The notes below the pieces were generated by a model, which saw only the letters and a list, made by a program, of their open reading frames with translations, was not told where the DNA came from and ran no database searches. From JACPLA01 sp964602055 (GTDB lineage Bacteria > Bacteroidota > Ignavibacteria > UBA10030): a stretch of DNA of 16,710 nt. Below, in pieces: positions 7,753 through 15,621 of this stretch; position 1 is the first letter of the stretch; each line of letters starts with the position of its first letter. The stretch lies in contig CAZRPU010000049.1 of the NCBI GenBank assembly GCA_964602055.1, forward strand, positions 1 to 16,710. The letters run 5' to 3'. The translations under genes were made by a program, and so were the position numbers.

Positions 7753-8322
7753 TCACGAACGAAGTTGGAGAAAATTCCGCAGCAGGGCCTTTCCGTGCTC
7801 CGTGGCGATGGATTCCGGATGAAACTGGACACCGAACGTCGGGGCAGACTTGTGTGCAAGCCCCATGACAAGACCATCTTCCGTCCAGGCCGTTACCTCG
7901 AGATCTTCCGGAACGCTTGATCGTTCAACAATAAGGGAGTGATACCGTGTGGCTCGAAAGGGCGAGGGGATTCCGGAGAAAATGCCGGTCCCATTGTGAA
8001 ATATCTGAGAAGTCTTTCCGTGCACAATGACCGGTGCCCTTGTGATGGAACCGCCAAAGGCCTCCCCAATGGCCTGATGCCCAAGACACACACCAAGAAT
8101 GGGAACCTGCCGGTACAGAGCCCTGACCGCCTCTACGGAGATCCCTGCTTGCGAAGGAGTGCAGGGCCCCGGCGAAATGATAAGAGCGTCGGGCTTCATT
8201 GCCGAAAGTTCACCAACAGTGATTTCATCGTTTCGAATCACCGTCTGTTCAGGCCCCATTTCCCCTACGTATTGCACCAGATTATAGGTGAAGGAATCGT
8301 AATTGTCGAGAAGAATAATCAT
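7753..8322 (-). CDS. trpG: Anthranilate synthase component II (glutamine amidotransferase)
   Basis: A 189-residue class-I glutamine amidotransferase, the usual size. It hydrolyses glutamine and passes ammonia to TrpE, which makes anthranilate from chorismate. The triad is visible: nucleophile Cys79 in ILGVCLGHQAIGEAFGG, and His168/Glu170 in GVQFHPESIATEHG. The N-terminal IILLDNYDSFTYNLVQY and ISPGPCTPSQAG segments are typical of TrpG/PabA. The start overlaps the trpE stop as ATGA. Because TrpG and PabA are nearly the same protein and some bacteria share one copy, it could also serve p-aminobenzoate synthesis. No trpD is fused to it or present nearby. Confidence 0.94.
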   Translation of the reverse strand: MIILLDNYDSFTYNLVQYVGEMGPEQTVIRNDEITVGELSAMKPDALIISPGPCTPSQAGISVEAVRALYRQVPILGVCLGHQAIGEAFGGSITRAPVIVHGKTSQIFHNGTGIFSGIPSPFRATRYHSLIVERSSVPEDLEVTAWTEDGLVMGLAHKSAPTFGVQFHPESIATEHGKALLRNFLQLRS

Positions 8323-9809
8323 GACTGATCCCGCTTGAGCGCCTGCACAGTCGCTCCAAGCTTCTCCAGGGTTTCTTCATACTCCCTCTCAGGCACTGAG
8401 TCATGGACAATCCCGGCGCCCGCCTGGAGGTAGAACATTTCCCCTTTTGCGACAATCGTGCGAATTGCAATACACGAGTCGATATTCCCGGAGAAATCCA
8501 GGTAGACAACAGCCCCCCCGTAGATTCCCCGCTTCAGGGACTCGAGCTCGGCAATAATCTCCATCGCACGGATCTTTGGCGCCCCGCTTACGGTACCTGC
8601 AGGAAAACAGGAGAACAGAGCGTCGAGCGATGAGAGCTCCTTGTGCAGCGAGCCCGTCACTTCGGAAACAAGATGCATGACATGCGAGTAACGCTCCACT
8701 TTCATCATCGAAGCGACGCGAACAGATCCAAACTCGCATATTCTACCCAGATCGTTCCTGCTCAAGTCCACCAGCATAAGATGCTCCGCTTTCTCTTTTG
8801 GATCCGCGGAAAGTTCCTGTTCCAAAGAACGGTCTTCCTCTTCCGTTGCTCCCCTTCTGCGGGTGCCTGCTATCGGCCTCGTCTCCACTGCGCGATCAAC
8901 GACGCGCACGAGCATCTCGGGAGAGGACCCTATCACCGAAAGCTCCCCCGCCCGGAGAAAATACATATAGGGCGAAGGATTGATGACCCGCAAGTTCCGA
9001 TACACGGCAAAATGTTCGGCATCCGACTGTTGTTGAAGTCGCTGAGAGAGAACAACCTGAAAAATATCCCCTCCGGCGATGTATTCTTTCGCGCGGGAAA
9101 CCATTTCGCAAAATGCCCTCTTCGAAGTGAGGAACTGCCCCTCTTCCGCTTCAGCCGCTTTTCTGCCACCTCGGAGTTCATGAGCCTCCAGTATCGTCCG
9201 CAGTCGTACCAGTTCTTCTCTGGCCTTTATGTATTCGGCATTCAGCCTTTCTGCGCTCCGGTCGTTATCCGGCACGTATGCATTGGAAACCAGCACGATC
9301 GAACGAGTGGCATTATCAACGACTATGACCACATCGTAAAAAAACAAGAGAGAATCGGGAATTCCCATTTGATCAGCATCCGCCTGGGGCACCTCTTCAA
9401 CGAGGCCGACGCATTCATAACCGAAATAGCCCACCGCCCCTCCCGTAAACCGCGGGAGCCCGGGGACCCGAACTGTCTTGAGATGGGCGAAGATCTTCTT
9501 GAGGGATATCAATGGAGATTCATCCGGCAGGACGAGCGAGGGGAGAGTGGTAACGTCATCGTGGAAAGCCTCGACCTGCAAACGATCTCCCCGGATTTCG
9601 CATTTCATGAACGGATTCACGCCCAGGAAGGAGTATCGTCCGACATGCTCGCCGCCTTCCACACTCTCCAAGAGGAAGGAATATGGGCTTTGATTCTGTA
9701 TCTTGAGGTACAAGGAAACGGGGGTTTCGGTGTCGGCGCGGAGGGTTTCAAATACAGGAACAACATTGCCCCTCATGCACATTGCGGAGAACTCTTCGAA
9801 CGATGTCAT
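8319..9809 (-). CDS. trpE: Anthranilate synthase component I
   Basis: A 496-residue chorismate-utilising enzyme, the first committed step of tryptophan synthesis. The N-terminal domain carries LLES (46-49) followed by GRYSFLG, the tryptophan-binding feedback site of TrpE proteins. The C-terminal domain has GGDIFQVVLSQR, NPSPYMYFLR, RPIAGTRRRG with PIAGT at 312-316, DLSRNDLGR, FPAGTVSGAPKIRAMEI, and a final QAGAGIVHDSVPEREYEET. PIAGT rather than PIKGT argues for TrpE over PabB. ATG 9809 overlaps the thioesterase stop as ATGA and is preferred over the upstream in-frame TTG. No leader peptide or attenuator precedes it, so control is probably allosteric or at the level of the whole operon. Confidence 0.95.
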   Translation of the reverse strand: MTSFEEFSAMCMRGNVVPVFETLRADTETPVSLYLKIQNQSPYSFLLESVEGGEHVGRYSFLGVNPFMKCEIRGDRLQVEAFHDDVTTLPSLVLPDESPLISLKKIFAHLKTVRVPGLPRFTGGAVGYFGYECVGLVEEVPQADADQMGIPDSLLFFYDVVIVVDNATRSIVLVSNAYVPDNDRSAERLNAEYIKAREELVRLRTILEAHELRGGRKAAEAEEGQFLTSKRAFCEMVSRAKEYIAGGDIFQVVLSQRLQQQSDAEHFAVYRNLRVINPSPYMYFLRAGELSVIGSSPEMLVRVVDRAVETRPIAGTRRRGATEEEDRSLEQELSADPKEKAEHLMLVDLSRNDLGRICEFGSVRVASMMKVERYSHVMHLVSEVTGSLHKELSSLDALFSCFPAGTVSGAPKIRAMEIIAELESLKRGIYGGAVVYLDFSGNIDSCIAIRTIVAKGEMFYLQAGAGIVHDSVPEREYEETLEKLGATVQALKRDQS

Positions 9810-10285
9810 GTGTCCCGCACGGGCCAGTGAATAGCGCAATGCTGCCCTTCAAACTCCATGATTTGCTTTCGGAAAGCATCCCCCACATCTCTTGGTTTGC
9901 CGGTGTGTTCGTCGAGCCAGACGTGGAAGGCAACATTCGTCGAAACAACCTCGTGCGTCTCGGTCTTTTCCAGCAGCCCTTCCATCCAAAAACTTGTGTT
10001 TTTCACTCGTGAGACTCTGGTGTGAACACGCAAGGATGCATCGAACGTCACGGGCATCCGATAGTCAATTTCGTTGCGCACGAGGACAATCCGGTTCTTT
10101 CCCCTTGCCGACGCCTGGTCGAGCCTCACGCCGACCCGTTTGAAATACTCTATTCTTCCCACCTCAAAGTACAACAAATACACAGCGTTGTGGACGATGC
10201 CTTGCCAGTCGACTTCATAATTTCTCACCCGTATATCCGTCGAGTGTTTGAAAAGTTTGCGATCGAATCGGTCTTCTGACATCAT
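9806..10285 (-). CDS. YbgC/4HBT-like acyl-CoA thioesterase (hotdog fold)
   Basis: A 159-residue single hotdog domain. The N-terminal active-site region RNYEVDWQGIVHNAVYLLYF fits the 4-hydroxybenzoyl-CoA thioesterase pattern Y-x2-D-x2-G-x-V-x4-Y, with Asp26 as the likely catalytic residue. The central strands (RNEIDYRMPVTFDASLRVHTRV) are also typical. Family members hydrolyse short- or long-chain or aromatic acyl-CoA or acyl-ACP. Substrate cannot be assigned. It is not next to tolQ, the usual place of ybgC in Proteobacteria. It overlaps the threonine aldolase stop and the trpE start by 4 nt each, so it is translationally coupled on both sides. Confidence 0.85.
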   Translation of the reverse strand: MMSEDRFDRKLFKHSTDIRVRNYEVDWQGIVHNAVYLLYFEVGRIEYFKRVGVRLDQASARGKNRIVLVRNEIDYRMPVTFDASLRVHTRVSRVKNTSFWMEGLLEKTETHEVVSTNVAFHVWLDEHTGKPRDVGDAFRKQIMEFEGQHCAIHWPVRDT

Positions 10286-11319
10286 CGGAAAAGCCTCACG
10301 ATCGTTGACGCCGCCCTCTGTGTTTCCTCCATGGAAACGTCCATATGCGTCACGGCTCTGACGGCGGATGTTCCTGCTTCGGTGAGCAGTACCCCCTTCG
10401 CCTGGAGCAACGATATGATCTTGCGCGCTCCCTTTTTTGTCCCGGAAATATCCATTATGACGATATTCGTCTGAACACTCTCCAGATCAACGCGAAAGCC
10501 CCGCGCCCTCTGTACTTCAGCTGCAAAGACTTTCGCTTTCTCGTGATCTTCCTTCAGCCGCTGCACATTATGCTCAAGAGCATAGTGCGCTGCCGCCGCG
10601 ACAACCCCGGCCTGGCGCATTCCTCCGCCGAAGATCTTCCGGGCCTTGCGTGCCCGGGCGATGAATTCCTTGCTGCCCACAATGGCCGAACCCACGGGAG
10701 CGCCGAGCCCTTTCGAAAAACAGACCGAAACCGAATCGAAGTATTTGCTGTACTCCCGAGCGTGAATTCCCGAAGCCATCCATGCGTTCCACAGGCGCGC
10801 TCCGTCCAGGTGCATCGGAATCTCTTTCCGAAGAGCAATCGAACGGATTTGTTTGATCGTTTCGATGGGATAAACCGTTCCGCCGGCCCTGTTGTGCGTA
10901 TTTTCAAGACAAAGCAGAGCCGTGCGCGGAAGGTAATATGCCGGGCTGCGAACCGCATCAAGAATCTTCCCCGGCTCGAGAATCCCCGACTTTCCCTGGA
11001 TGGGGAACAGTTGAACCCCCGACAGTATAGCAGGAGCGCCTGTTTCGTAGTTGAGGATGTGCGCGTCGCGTTCAACGATGACTTCATCCCCCGGCCTCGT
11101 GTGACAATGCAGCGCTATCTGGTTTGCCATGACTCCAGTGGGCGTGAAGAGTGCGTCTTCCTTTCCCAGCAGCGCCGCAATCGCCCGCTGCAGCTTGTTC
11201 ACCGAGGGATCCTCTCCAAAGACGTCGTCGCCCACATCGGCCCGGGCCATGACGTCCCTCATCGCAGCGGAGGGCTTTGTTACCGTGTCGCTTCGTAAGT
11301 CTATCGTGCCCATAGTCAT
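10282..11319 (-). CDS. Low-specificity L-threonine aldolase (PLP-dependent)
   Basis: A 345-residue fold-type-I PLP enzyme of the beta-eliminating lyase / threonine aldolase family, matching LtaE/GLY1 in length. It cleaves L-threonine or L-allo-threonine to glycine and acetaldehyde. Motifs: IDLRSDTVTKP at the N-terminus, GDDVFGEDPSVN (30-41), TPTGVMANQIAL, ERDAHI with His86 stacking over PLP, HLDGARLWNA with Asp172 and Arg175, and FSKGLGAPVGS with PLP lysine Lys203. A longer open frame upstream is a shadow of lnt. ATG 11319 is chosen because it overlaps the lnt stop as ATGA and gives the family N-terminus; ATG 11313 is the alternative. Stereospecificity is not readable from sequence. Confidence 0.93.
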   Translation of the reverse strand: MTMGTIDLRSDTVTKPSAAMRDVMARADVGDDVFGEDPSVNKLQRAIAALLGKEDALFTPTGVMANQIALHCHTRPGDEVIVERDAHILNYETGAPAILSGVQLFPIQGKSGILEPGKILDAVRSPAYYLPRTALLCLENTHNRAGGTVYPIETIKQIRSIALRKEIPMHLDGARLWNAWMASGIHAREYSKYFDSVSVCFSKGLGAPVGSAIVGSKEFIARARKARKIFGGGMRQAGVVAAAAHYALEHNVQRLKEDHEKAKVFAAEVQRARGFRVDLESVQTNIVIMDISGTKKGARKIISLLQAKGVLLTEAGTSAVRAVTHMDVSMEETQRAASTIVRLFR

Positions 11320-12971
11320 GTTTTCCGTTTCCACGCAAAAGCGAGAAGAATGATGATCCCCGATCCGAAAAGACACGCTCTCCCCACGAGGTCGCCATAC
11401 TTCACATAGAACGTTTCCTCCTCCATTGTCTTGACCACCGCAGAAAATGTTGCCGCCTCGAACATCGACGTCCCGGCAATGAGCCTTCCTGCCGGATCGA
11501 GGACGCCGGAGATCCCGCCATTTGCGCATCGGAGTATCCATCTTCTCGTTTCCACAGCCCTGATGCCGGTCGTTGCGGCAAGCTGATAGGCGCCGGAGGT
11601 GTTGCCCCACCAGCTGTCGTTTGAGAGAACAACGAGGAAATCTGCCCCGTTCCGTACAAATCCCCGCACATAGTCCGGATAGATCAATTCGTAACAGATC
11701 ATTCCGCCGAACGATGTTGAATCTCCGCCGCGCATTCCAATCCGGTATAGTACCTGTTTCGTCCCCTTGCCCCAACTGCTGATTCCGACACTCCATTTGA
11801 GCGGCTCGATGAGGAAGCGAAAAGTTTCAGCGTACGGTACTCTTTCGGCATACGGAACAAGCTTCACTTTTCGATACACCTCGCCGCTTCCCACGTACGG
11901 GAGAAAAAGGGTTGCGGCGTTGAATGACTCAAAATAACGGTCTCCGGATTTCATTGCGGTGACGCTCGCGGCGGCTGAATCGGAATAGAACCCGTCGGGC
12001 AGGCCTGTGAAAACGGCTGTGTTCGAAAAATCCACTTCATGCTTGAACAAGTTGTAATACTCGATATTCTGCGGCAGCAAAAGATGAAACGGAACCGCTG
12101 TTTCGGGCAGTACGATGAGATCCAGAGAGTCCTTTGAAAGTTTTCTCATTTCTTCGAAGAAGAGCGTGAGCTGCTTAATGTATCCTTCCCATCGTGCTGA
12201 GCCACCGTCTCCCCATTTTTCAAATGGATCGATATTGGGCTGGATGATCCCGACTTTCACGGCTTTGCCTCCGGCGAAGGAATCATACCGTGAAAGAAGA
12301 GACGCTCCTATGACAAAAGGAATCACATACAGAAGGACGAGGGAAGAAAAGAGCGTCAGGTTTCTGCCGGCCGTGAAACGCATCCGCAAGAGAGCAACAT
12401 TACGAATGAATGCATAAGACAGAACGTTGAAGGTCAGCACGAGCATGGAAAGCCCGTAGACGGAGACAACCTCCGCAATCTGGACACGATGAAAATCATA
12501 CGCCTGGCTGTTGCCCAGAGTCAGCCAGGGAAAAGAGAACTCTCCTAAAGAGTGAAAATATTCAAACCCCACCCACAACACTGGGAACGTCACGAGCCAT
12601 ACGGTGGTGCCAAGGCGTTTCCGGACGACAAATGATGCGAAAAGGGGGATCCAGTAGAACATGGGATGAAGAAGAAGGAGCCCGGCCCCGGAGAGCATGA
12701 GATACTGGTCGCGCATATGCGTGAATCCACCCACCCAATACACCGTCAGGGCATGAAAAACGAAAAGCATCAAATAGGAAAACCGAAGGAAATCACCCGG
12801 TTTGTCGAGACGTTCGAACAGGAAGAAGAATGGTACGAATCCGACGTATGCAAGGGAATAGAGCGGCGAAGGGGGAAAGGACAATCCCAGAAGGATTCCT
12901 GAAAAGGCCGCAAGGAATGCATAGGTTCTCCGCCGGCGGCGGTCATCAAGGACCTCGAGCAGCTGAGTCAT
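11316..12971 (-). CDS. lnt: Apolipoprotein N-acyltransferase
   Basis: A 551-residue membrane enzyme that adds the third acyl chain to the N-terminal cysteine of lipoproteins. The first 235 residues contain about six hydrophobic segments, then a short final one near the C-terminus. Between them lies a periplasmic nitrilase domain starting VKVGIIQPNIDP. The catalytic triad is visible: Glu290 in VLPETAVP, Lys368 in YRKVKLVPYAE and Cys426 in GGMICYE. NDSWWG and GISGVLDPAGR complete the signature. Lnt implies a Gram-negative type envelope. The start overlaps the PAP2 stop as ATGA, and the stop overlaps the threonine aldolase start. The length is slightly above E. coli Lnt (512). Confidence 0.96.
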   Translation of the reverse strand: MTQLLEVLDDRRRRRTYAFLAAFSGILLGLSFPPSPLYSLAYVGFVPFFFLFERLDKPGDFLRFSYLMLFVFHALTVYWVGGFTHMRDQYLMLSGAGLLLLHPMFYWIPLFASFVVRKRLGTTVWLVTFPVLWVGFEYFHSLGEFSFPWLTLGNSQAYDFHRVQIAEVVSVYGLSMLVLTFNVLSYAFIRNVALLRMRFTAGRNLTLFSSLVLLYVIPFVIGASLLSRYDSFAGGKAVKVGIIQPNIDPFEKWGDGGSARWEGYIKQLTLFFEEMRKLSKDSLDLIVLPETAVPFHLLLPQNIEYYNLFKHEVDFSNTAVFTGLPDGFYSDSAAASVTAMKSGDRYFESFNAATLFLPYVGSGEVYRKVKLVPYAERVPYAETFRFLIEPLKWSVGISSWGKGTKQVLYRIGMRGGDSTSFGGMICYELIYPDYVRGFVRNGADFLVVLSNDSWWGNTSGAYQLAATTGIRAVETRRWILRCANGGISGVLDPAGRLIAGTSMFEAATFSAVVKTMEEETFYVKYGDLVGRACLFGSGIIILLAFAWKRKT

Positions 12972-13549
12972 TCATCGACTCCCGAATCGGTTCGTTTGGT
13001 CCATCGGTTCTTCACGGCTTGATAAGCCAAGAGGACGAGCGCGGCAATCCCCGATCCCAGCAGGACCCCGGCGACAACGTCGGAGGGATAATGAACGCCG
13101 ACAGAAACCCGTGAGAAAGCAATGATGCCGGCAAACGCAGCGAAAGCCCAAAGCCATTTCCGATAGAAGAATGAGAGAATGACGGCTCCCGCAGCGTTAT
13201 TCACGGCGTGGGAGGATGGAAACGCATAGCCGCTCCCGCAACTCACCAGCAGATGGACGTCGGTGAGAGCATGACAGGGACGAACCCTTTGGAAAAGATG
13301 CTTGACAAATGAGCTGTTGAACTGATCACTGAGAGTTATCGTGACCACCAGAAGCAGCACCACCGTTCTGCCGGTCTGACCGCCTTTGATGAGAAGCCAG
13401 AGGAGGATCCCGGCAAGTACTGCCAGTGCGACCGGCTGTTTGTTCAAATCGGTGAGAAACGGCATGAGCACATCAAAAAGCGGATTGGCAAGAGACCCAT
13501 TGAGAAATCGAAAGACCGCTACATCCATTCCGTACAGAAAATCACCCAT
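12968..13549 (-). CDS. PAP2-family membrane phosphatase
   Basis: A 193-residue PAP2 acid-phosphatase-type membrane protein with about five hydrophobic segments. All three phosphatase motifs are present: K83-x6-R90-P91 in KHLFQRVRP, P-S-S-H at 111-114, and S146-R147-x5-H153-x3-D157 in SRVSVGVHYPSD. Relatives include PgpB and BcrC, which dephosphorylate undecaprenyl diphosphate or phosphatidylglycerophosphate. Which lipid is used here is not determinable. ATG 13549 has GGAG 7 nt upstream and overlaps the dedA stop by 8 nt. ATG 13591, behind a G-rich stretch, would add 14 residues and is the alternative. Its position between dedA and lnt fits an envelope-lipid role. Confidence 0.92.
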   Translation of the reverse strand: MGDFLYGMDVAVFRFLNGSLANPLFDVLMPFLTDLNKQPVALAVLAGILLWLLIKGGQTGRTVVLLLVVTITLSDQFNSSFVKHLFQRVRPCHALTDVHLLVSCGSGYAFPSSHAVNNAAGAVILSFFYRKWLWAFAAFAGIIAFSRVSVGVHYPSDVVAGVLLGSGIAALVLLAYQAVKNRWTKRTDSGVDE

Positions 13550-14189
13550 GGGATCTCCGGGACTTGGGTGTACCGTCTTTTCGGGCCCCATTCCGCCCCC
13601 CCTTATAGAAATATCGGGCAAGAAGCAGTAACAGACCAACGATAAGAATCGAGGTTACAACCTTGCTGTACGTTTCAAGATAGAACAAGATGTCGGACCA
13701 GTTTTCTCCAAGGGCCTTTCCTGCCATCAACAGGATCGCATTCCAGACCATTGCGCTGAGAAATGAAAGAGCCGTCGTGCGTACAAGGGACAGTTCCGAC
13801 ATTCCCGCGAAGAACGAGACGACAGCCCTTGTTCCGGCCAGGAAGCGATTCGCTACAATGACCCAGTAGCCATACCGCCTGAACCAGGCTTCAACCTTGT
13901 GCACGTTTTCCACCGGAATGAACCTTATTTTTCCCGTTTCCAGTATCTTGTCGCCGAACCAATCACCGATTTTGTACATTGTCATGAATCCCAGCGTGCT
14001 TCCGATTGTAGCACCGAGGAGAGCGATGGGCAGCTCAATCCTGCCAAAGCCGATCAATGAGCCGGCAGCAACAACCATAACGTCGCTGGGAAGAGGAGGG
14101 AGGATGTTTTCGATGTAGCAAATGCCTGCCACGGCACAGTAGATCCAAATCGGCTGCAGGGCGATGAGGTTATCGACGAGTTCTTGCAC
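13542..14189 (-). CDS. DedA-family membrane protein
   Basis: A 215-residue DedA / SNARE-associated (VTT) family integral membrane protein. Signature parts are IENILPPLPSDVMVVAAG (about 26-43), a membrane re-entrant region with GATIGSTLGFMTMYKIGDWFG, and the second motif NRFLAGTRAVVSFFAGM (114-130) with Arg115 and Arg121. Hydrophobic helices fill the rest, and the C-terminus is a basic cytoplasmic tail. Some DedA proteins have been shown to move undecaprenyl phosphate across the membrane; others affect pH or phospholipid balance. The start is GTG, the only usable start before an upstream in-frame stop, and it overlaps ispF by 20 nt. It also overlaps the PAP2 gene downstream. Confidence 0.92.
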   Translation of the reverse strand: MQELVDNLIALQPIWIYCAVAGICYIENILPPLPSDVMVVAAGSLIGFGRIELPIALLGATIGSTLGFMTMYKIGDWFGDKILETGKIRFIPVENVHKVEAWFRRYGYWVIVANRFLAGTRAVVSFFAGMSELSLVRTTALSFLSAMVWNAILLMAGKALGENWSDILFYLETYSKVVTSILIVGLLLLLARYFYKGGRNGARKDGTPKSRRSHG

Positions 14190-14688
14190 CGCTGTTCCCG
14201 CTGATGGAGTAAATCGTGGCGATGGCTATCGCTGCGCAACCCTCCCGCCTTCCGACAAAGCCCATCTGTTCGTTCGTTGTCGCTTTCACGGATATTTGAT
14301 CAGCAGAAAGCCGGAGAGCCCGTGCAATCGTTTTGCGCATTCTGGAAACGTACGGCGCAAGCTTCGGCGTTTCCAGAACAACGGTTGCATCAACATTGCC
14401 AACAAGATAGCGGTGTTTCGACAACAGGTCGCGTACTCGCCGGAGCAGCACAATGCTTGAAATGTTCTTATACCGTTTCTGCGTATTCGGAAAATGCTTT
14501 CCGATGTCTCCGAGGGCAGCCGCACCCAGGAGAGCGTCGCAGACAGCGTGAAGAAGAACATCCGCATCGGAATGACCCTCGAGACCAACAAGGGATGGAA
14601 TGCGGATACCACCCAATATCAGCTTTCTCTTCGGGCCGAACGTGTGCACATCATAGCCAATTCCGCTCCGCACAAGGCGGTGATTCAT
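14170..14688 (-). CDS. ispF: 2-C-methyl-D-erythritol 2,4-cyclodiphosphate synthase
   Basis: A 172-residue IspF that catalyses the cyclisation step of the MEP pathway, releasing CMP, towards isopentenyl diphosphate. Metal ligands are Asp13, His15 (GIGYDVHTF) and His47 (GHSDADVLLH). ALGDIGKHFPN, the DATVVLETPKLAPY strand and the C-terminal VKATTNEQMGFVGRREG are all conserved. About 14 extra C-terminal residues exceed the usual ~158. The start overlaps the acylphosphatase stop as ATGA. IspD, often fused or adjacent to IspF, is not in this window; ispF here neighbours dedA instead. Confidence 0.97.
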   Translation of the reverse strand: MNHRLVRSGIGYDVHTFGPKRKLILGGIRIPSLVGLEGHSDADVLLHAVCDALLGAAALGDIGKHFPNTQKRYKNISSIVLLRRVRDLLSKHRYLVGNVDATVVLETPKLAPYVSRMRKTIARALRLSADQISVKATTNEQMGFVGRREGCAAIAIATIYSISGNSGARTRR

Positions 14689-14957
14689 TGTATCTCAAAT
14701 CCCTTGAATTGCTGGCTGGATTCCTTCCACTCGATAATACAATTCCTGACGTGTGCCGACCGCGGCCCCACCTTCACCTCACGGATCAGCATTTCGATCG
14801 ACCCACGTTCTCCTTCGGCTCCGATTTCCACGTCACCATTATAGAGGTTCCTCACAAATCCGTCAACGCCGAATTGGGCTGCTTTCCGGGCAACAAAGTA
14901 GCGAAAACCCACTCCCTGCACCAATCCCTGCACAATGATGTGGACTCCCGCTCTCAT
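14685..14957 (-). CDS. Acylphosphatase
   Basis: A 90-residue alpha/beta acylphosphatase, the normal size. It hydrolyses carboxyl-phosphate bonds such as in acetyl- or carbamoyl-phosphate. The active-site loop VQGVGFRYF contains Arg19, and GFVRNLYNGDVEIGAEG contains Asn37, the two catalytic residues. ATG 14957 is chosen; the codon before it is TTG and would add one residue. There is no strong Shine-Dalgarno in the 11 nt after the upstream gene, so translation is probably coupled to it. It overlaps ispF by 4 nt. The physiological role of stand-alone bacterial acylphosphatases is poorly defined. Confidence 0.93.
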   Translation of the reverse strand: MRAGVHIIVQGLVQGVGFRYFVARKAAQFGVDGFVRNLYNGDVEIGAEGERGSIEMLIREVKVGPRSAHVRNCIIEWKESSQQFKGFEIQ

Positions 14958-14968
14958 CAAAATCGAAG

Positions 14969-15580
14969 TTACACTTTCTTCCGCAGAGACACAACCGACT
15001 CAAGGACAGTCCTTGCCCTCTTCAAGCTTCTTCGCGTAGTGCGCTCGTTCAGCCGGAGAGCCTGCCGAAGAGCGGGGAGAGAAACGCCCACGCGAAAAGC
15101 TCCACGCAGATGAGAATAGAGTTGTGAAGAAAATCCCTGAAGAGATAAGACAGTCACATTGATCAGTTCGCGTTCCTTCAAGGTCAACCCAGGGCGCGTG
15201 AAGACCCGTCCGTAGACATTTTTGACGATGATGGATTGCGCTTCCGGGTGCAGTTTGCTCAGATTGAAAAGGAGTTTGTCTGTCTGGCTTCCATAAATCC
15301 TTTCGAAAACAACCCGACCGCGTGATGACTTGCGGGCCCGACGGGCAGAATGCGGGATTGAAACGCGCGCGGCCTCAAGTCCTTCGAGCATTGCAGGATA
15401 TCCCAATACAAGAGAGAGATGAAGAAAGAGTTCTCCAACAAAGAGCGGAGACGCAGATGAGTCACGTCGGAAACGCCTCAGGACCGCATGGGCTTCGCTG
15501 CGCCGATGAACGGCATACAGTCCCGAAACCATGATGCAGCATTTGTGCCGATCCGACAAACCTTCGTGCTTCTTCTTCAT
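14969..15580 (-). CDS. Carboxymuconolactone-decarboxylase-like protein, divergent, function unknown
   Basis: A 203-residue, very Arg/Leu/Ser-rich helical protein. Residues about 94-175 resemble the CMD/AhpD-like fold: ERIYGSQTDKLLFNLSKLHP, then LTLKERELINVTVLSLQG (132-149) and LYSHLRGAFRVGVSLPALRQAL with His157. Residues 8-70 look like a second, more worn CMD unit, ending VGELFLHLSLVLGYPAMLEG, which matches the last CMD helices. The redox CxxC of AhpD is absent; the only cysteines are Cys14-Cys15 near the N-terminus. I assign no reaction. The start ATG 15580 is the only candidate downstream of the terminator, and its Shine-Dalgarno is poor. It heads the eleven-gene operon. Confidence 0.65.
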   Translation of the reverse strand: MKKKHEGLSDRHKCCIMVSGLYAVHRRSEAHAVLRRFRRDSSASPLFVGELFLHLSLVLGYPAMLEGLEAARVSIPHSARRARKSSRGRVVFERIYGSQTDKLLFNLSKLHPEAQSIIVKNVYGRVFTRPGLTLKERELINVTVLSLQGFSSQLYSHLRGAFRVGVSLPALRQALRLNERTTRRSLKRARTVLESVVSLRKKV

Positions 15581-15621
15581 GGGCGACGATGATTCCTGAT
15601 TGTTTTTGACACGAGGATATC

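Noticed and set aside
8319..9809. Identification as PabB (aminodeoxychorismate synthase) instead of TrpE
   Set aside because: It has PIAGT rather than the PabB-type PIKGT and an intact LLES tryptophan-binding motif, and it is paired with a TrpG-type amidotransferase.
8643..9830. Long plus-strand open frame (395 codons) opposite trpE
   Set aside because: Its product has no recognisable domain, and the opposite strand encodes a complete TrpE with all motifs.
9810..9839. TTG start ten codons upstream for trpE
   Set aside because: It would overlap the thioesterase by 34 nt; the ATG at 9809 forms a tidy ATGA overlap.
11320..11796. N-terminal extension of the threonine aldolase frame
   Set aside because: It overlaps the conserved catalytic part of lnt; ATG 11319 overlaps the lnt stop and gives the expected IDLRSDT start.
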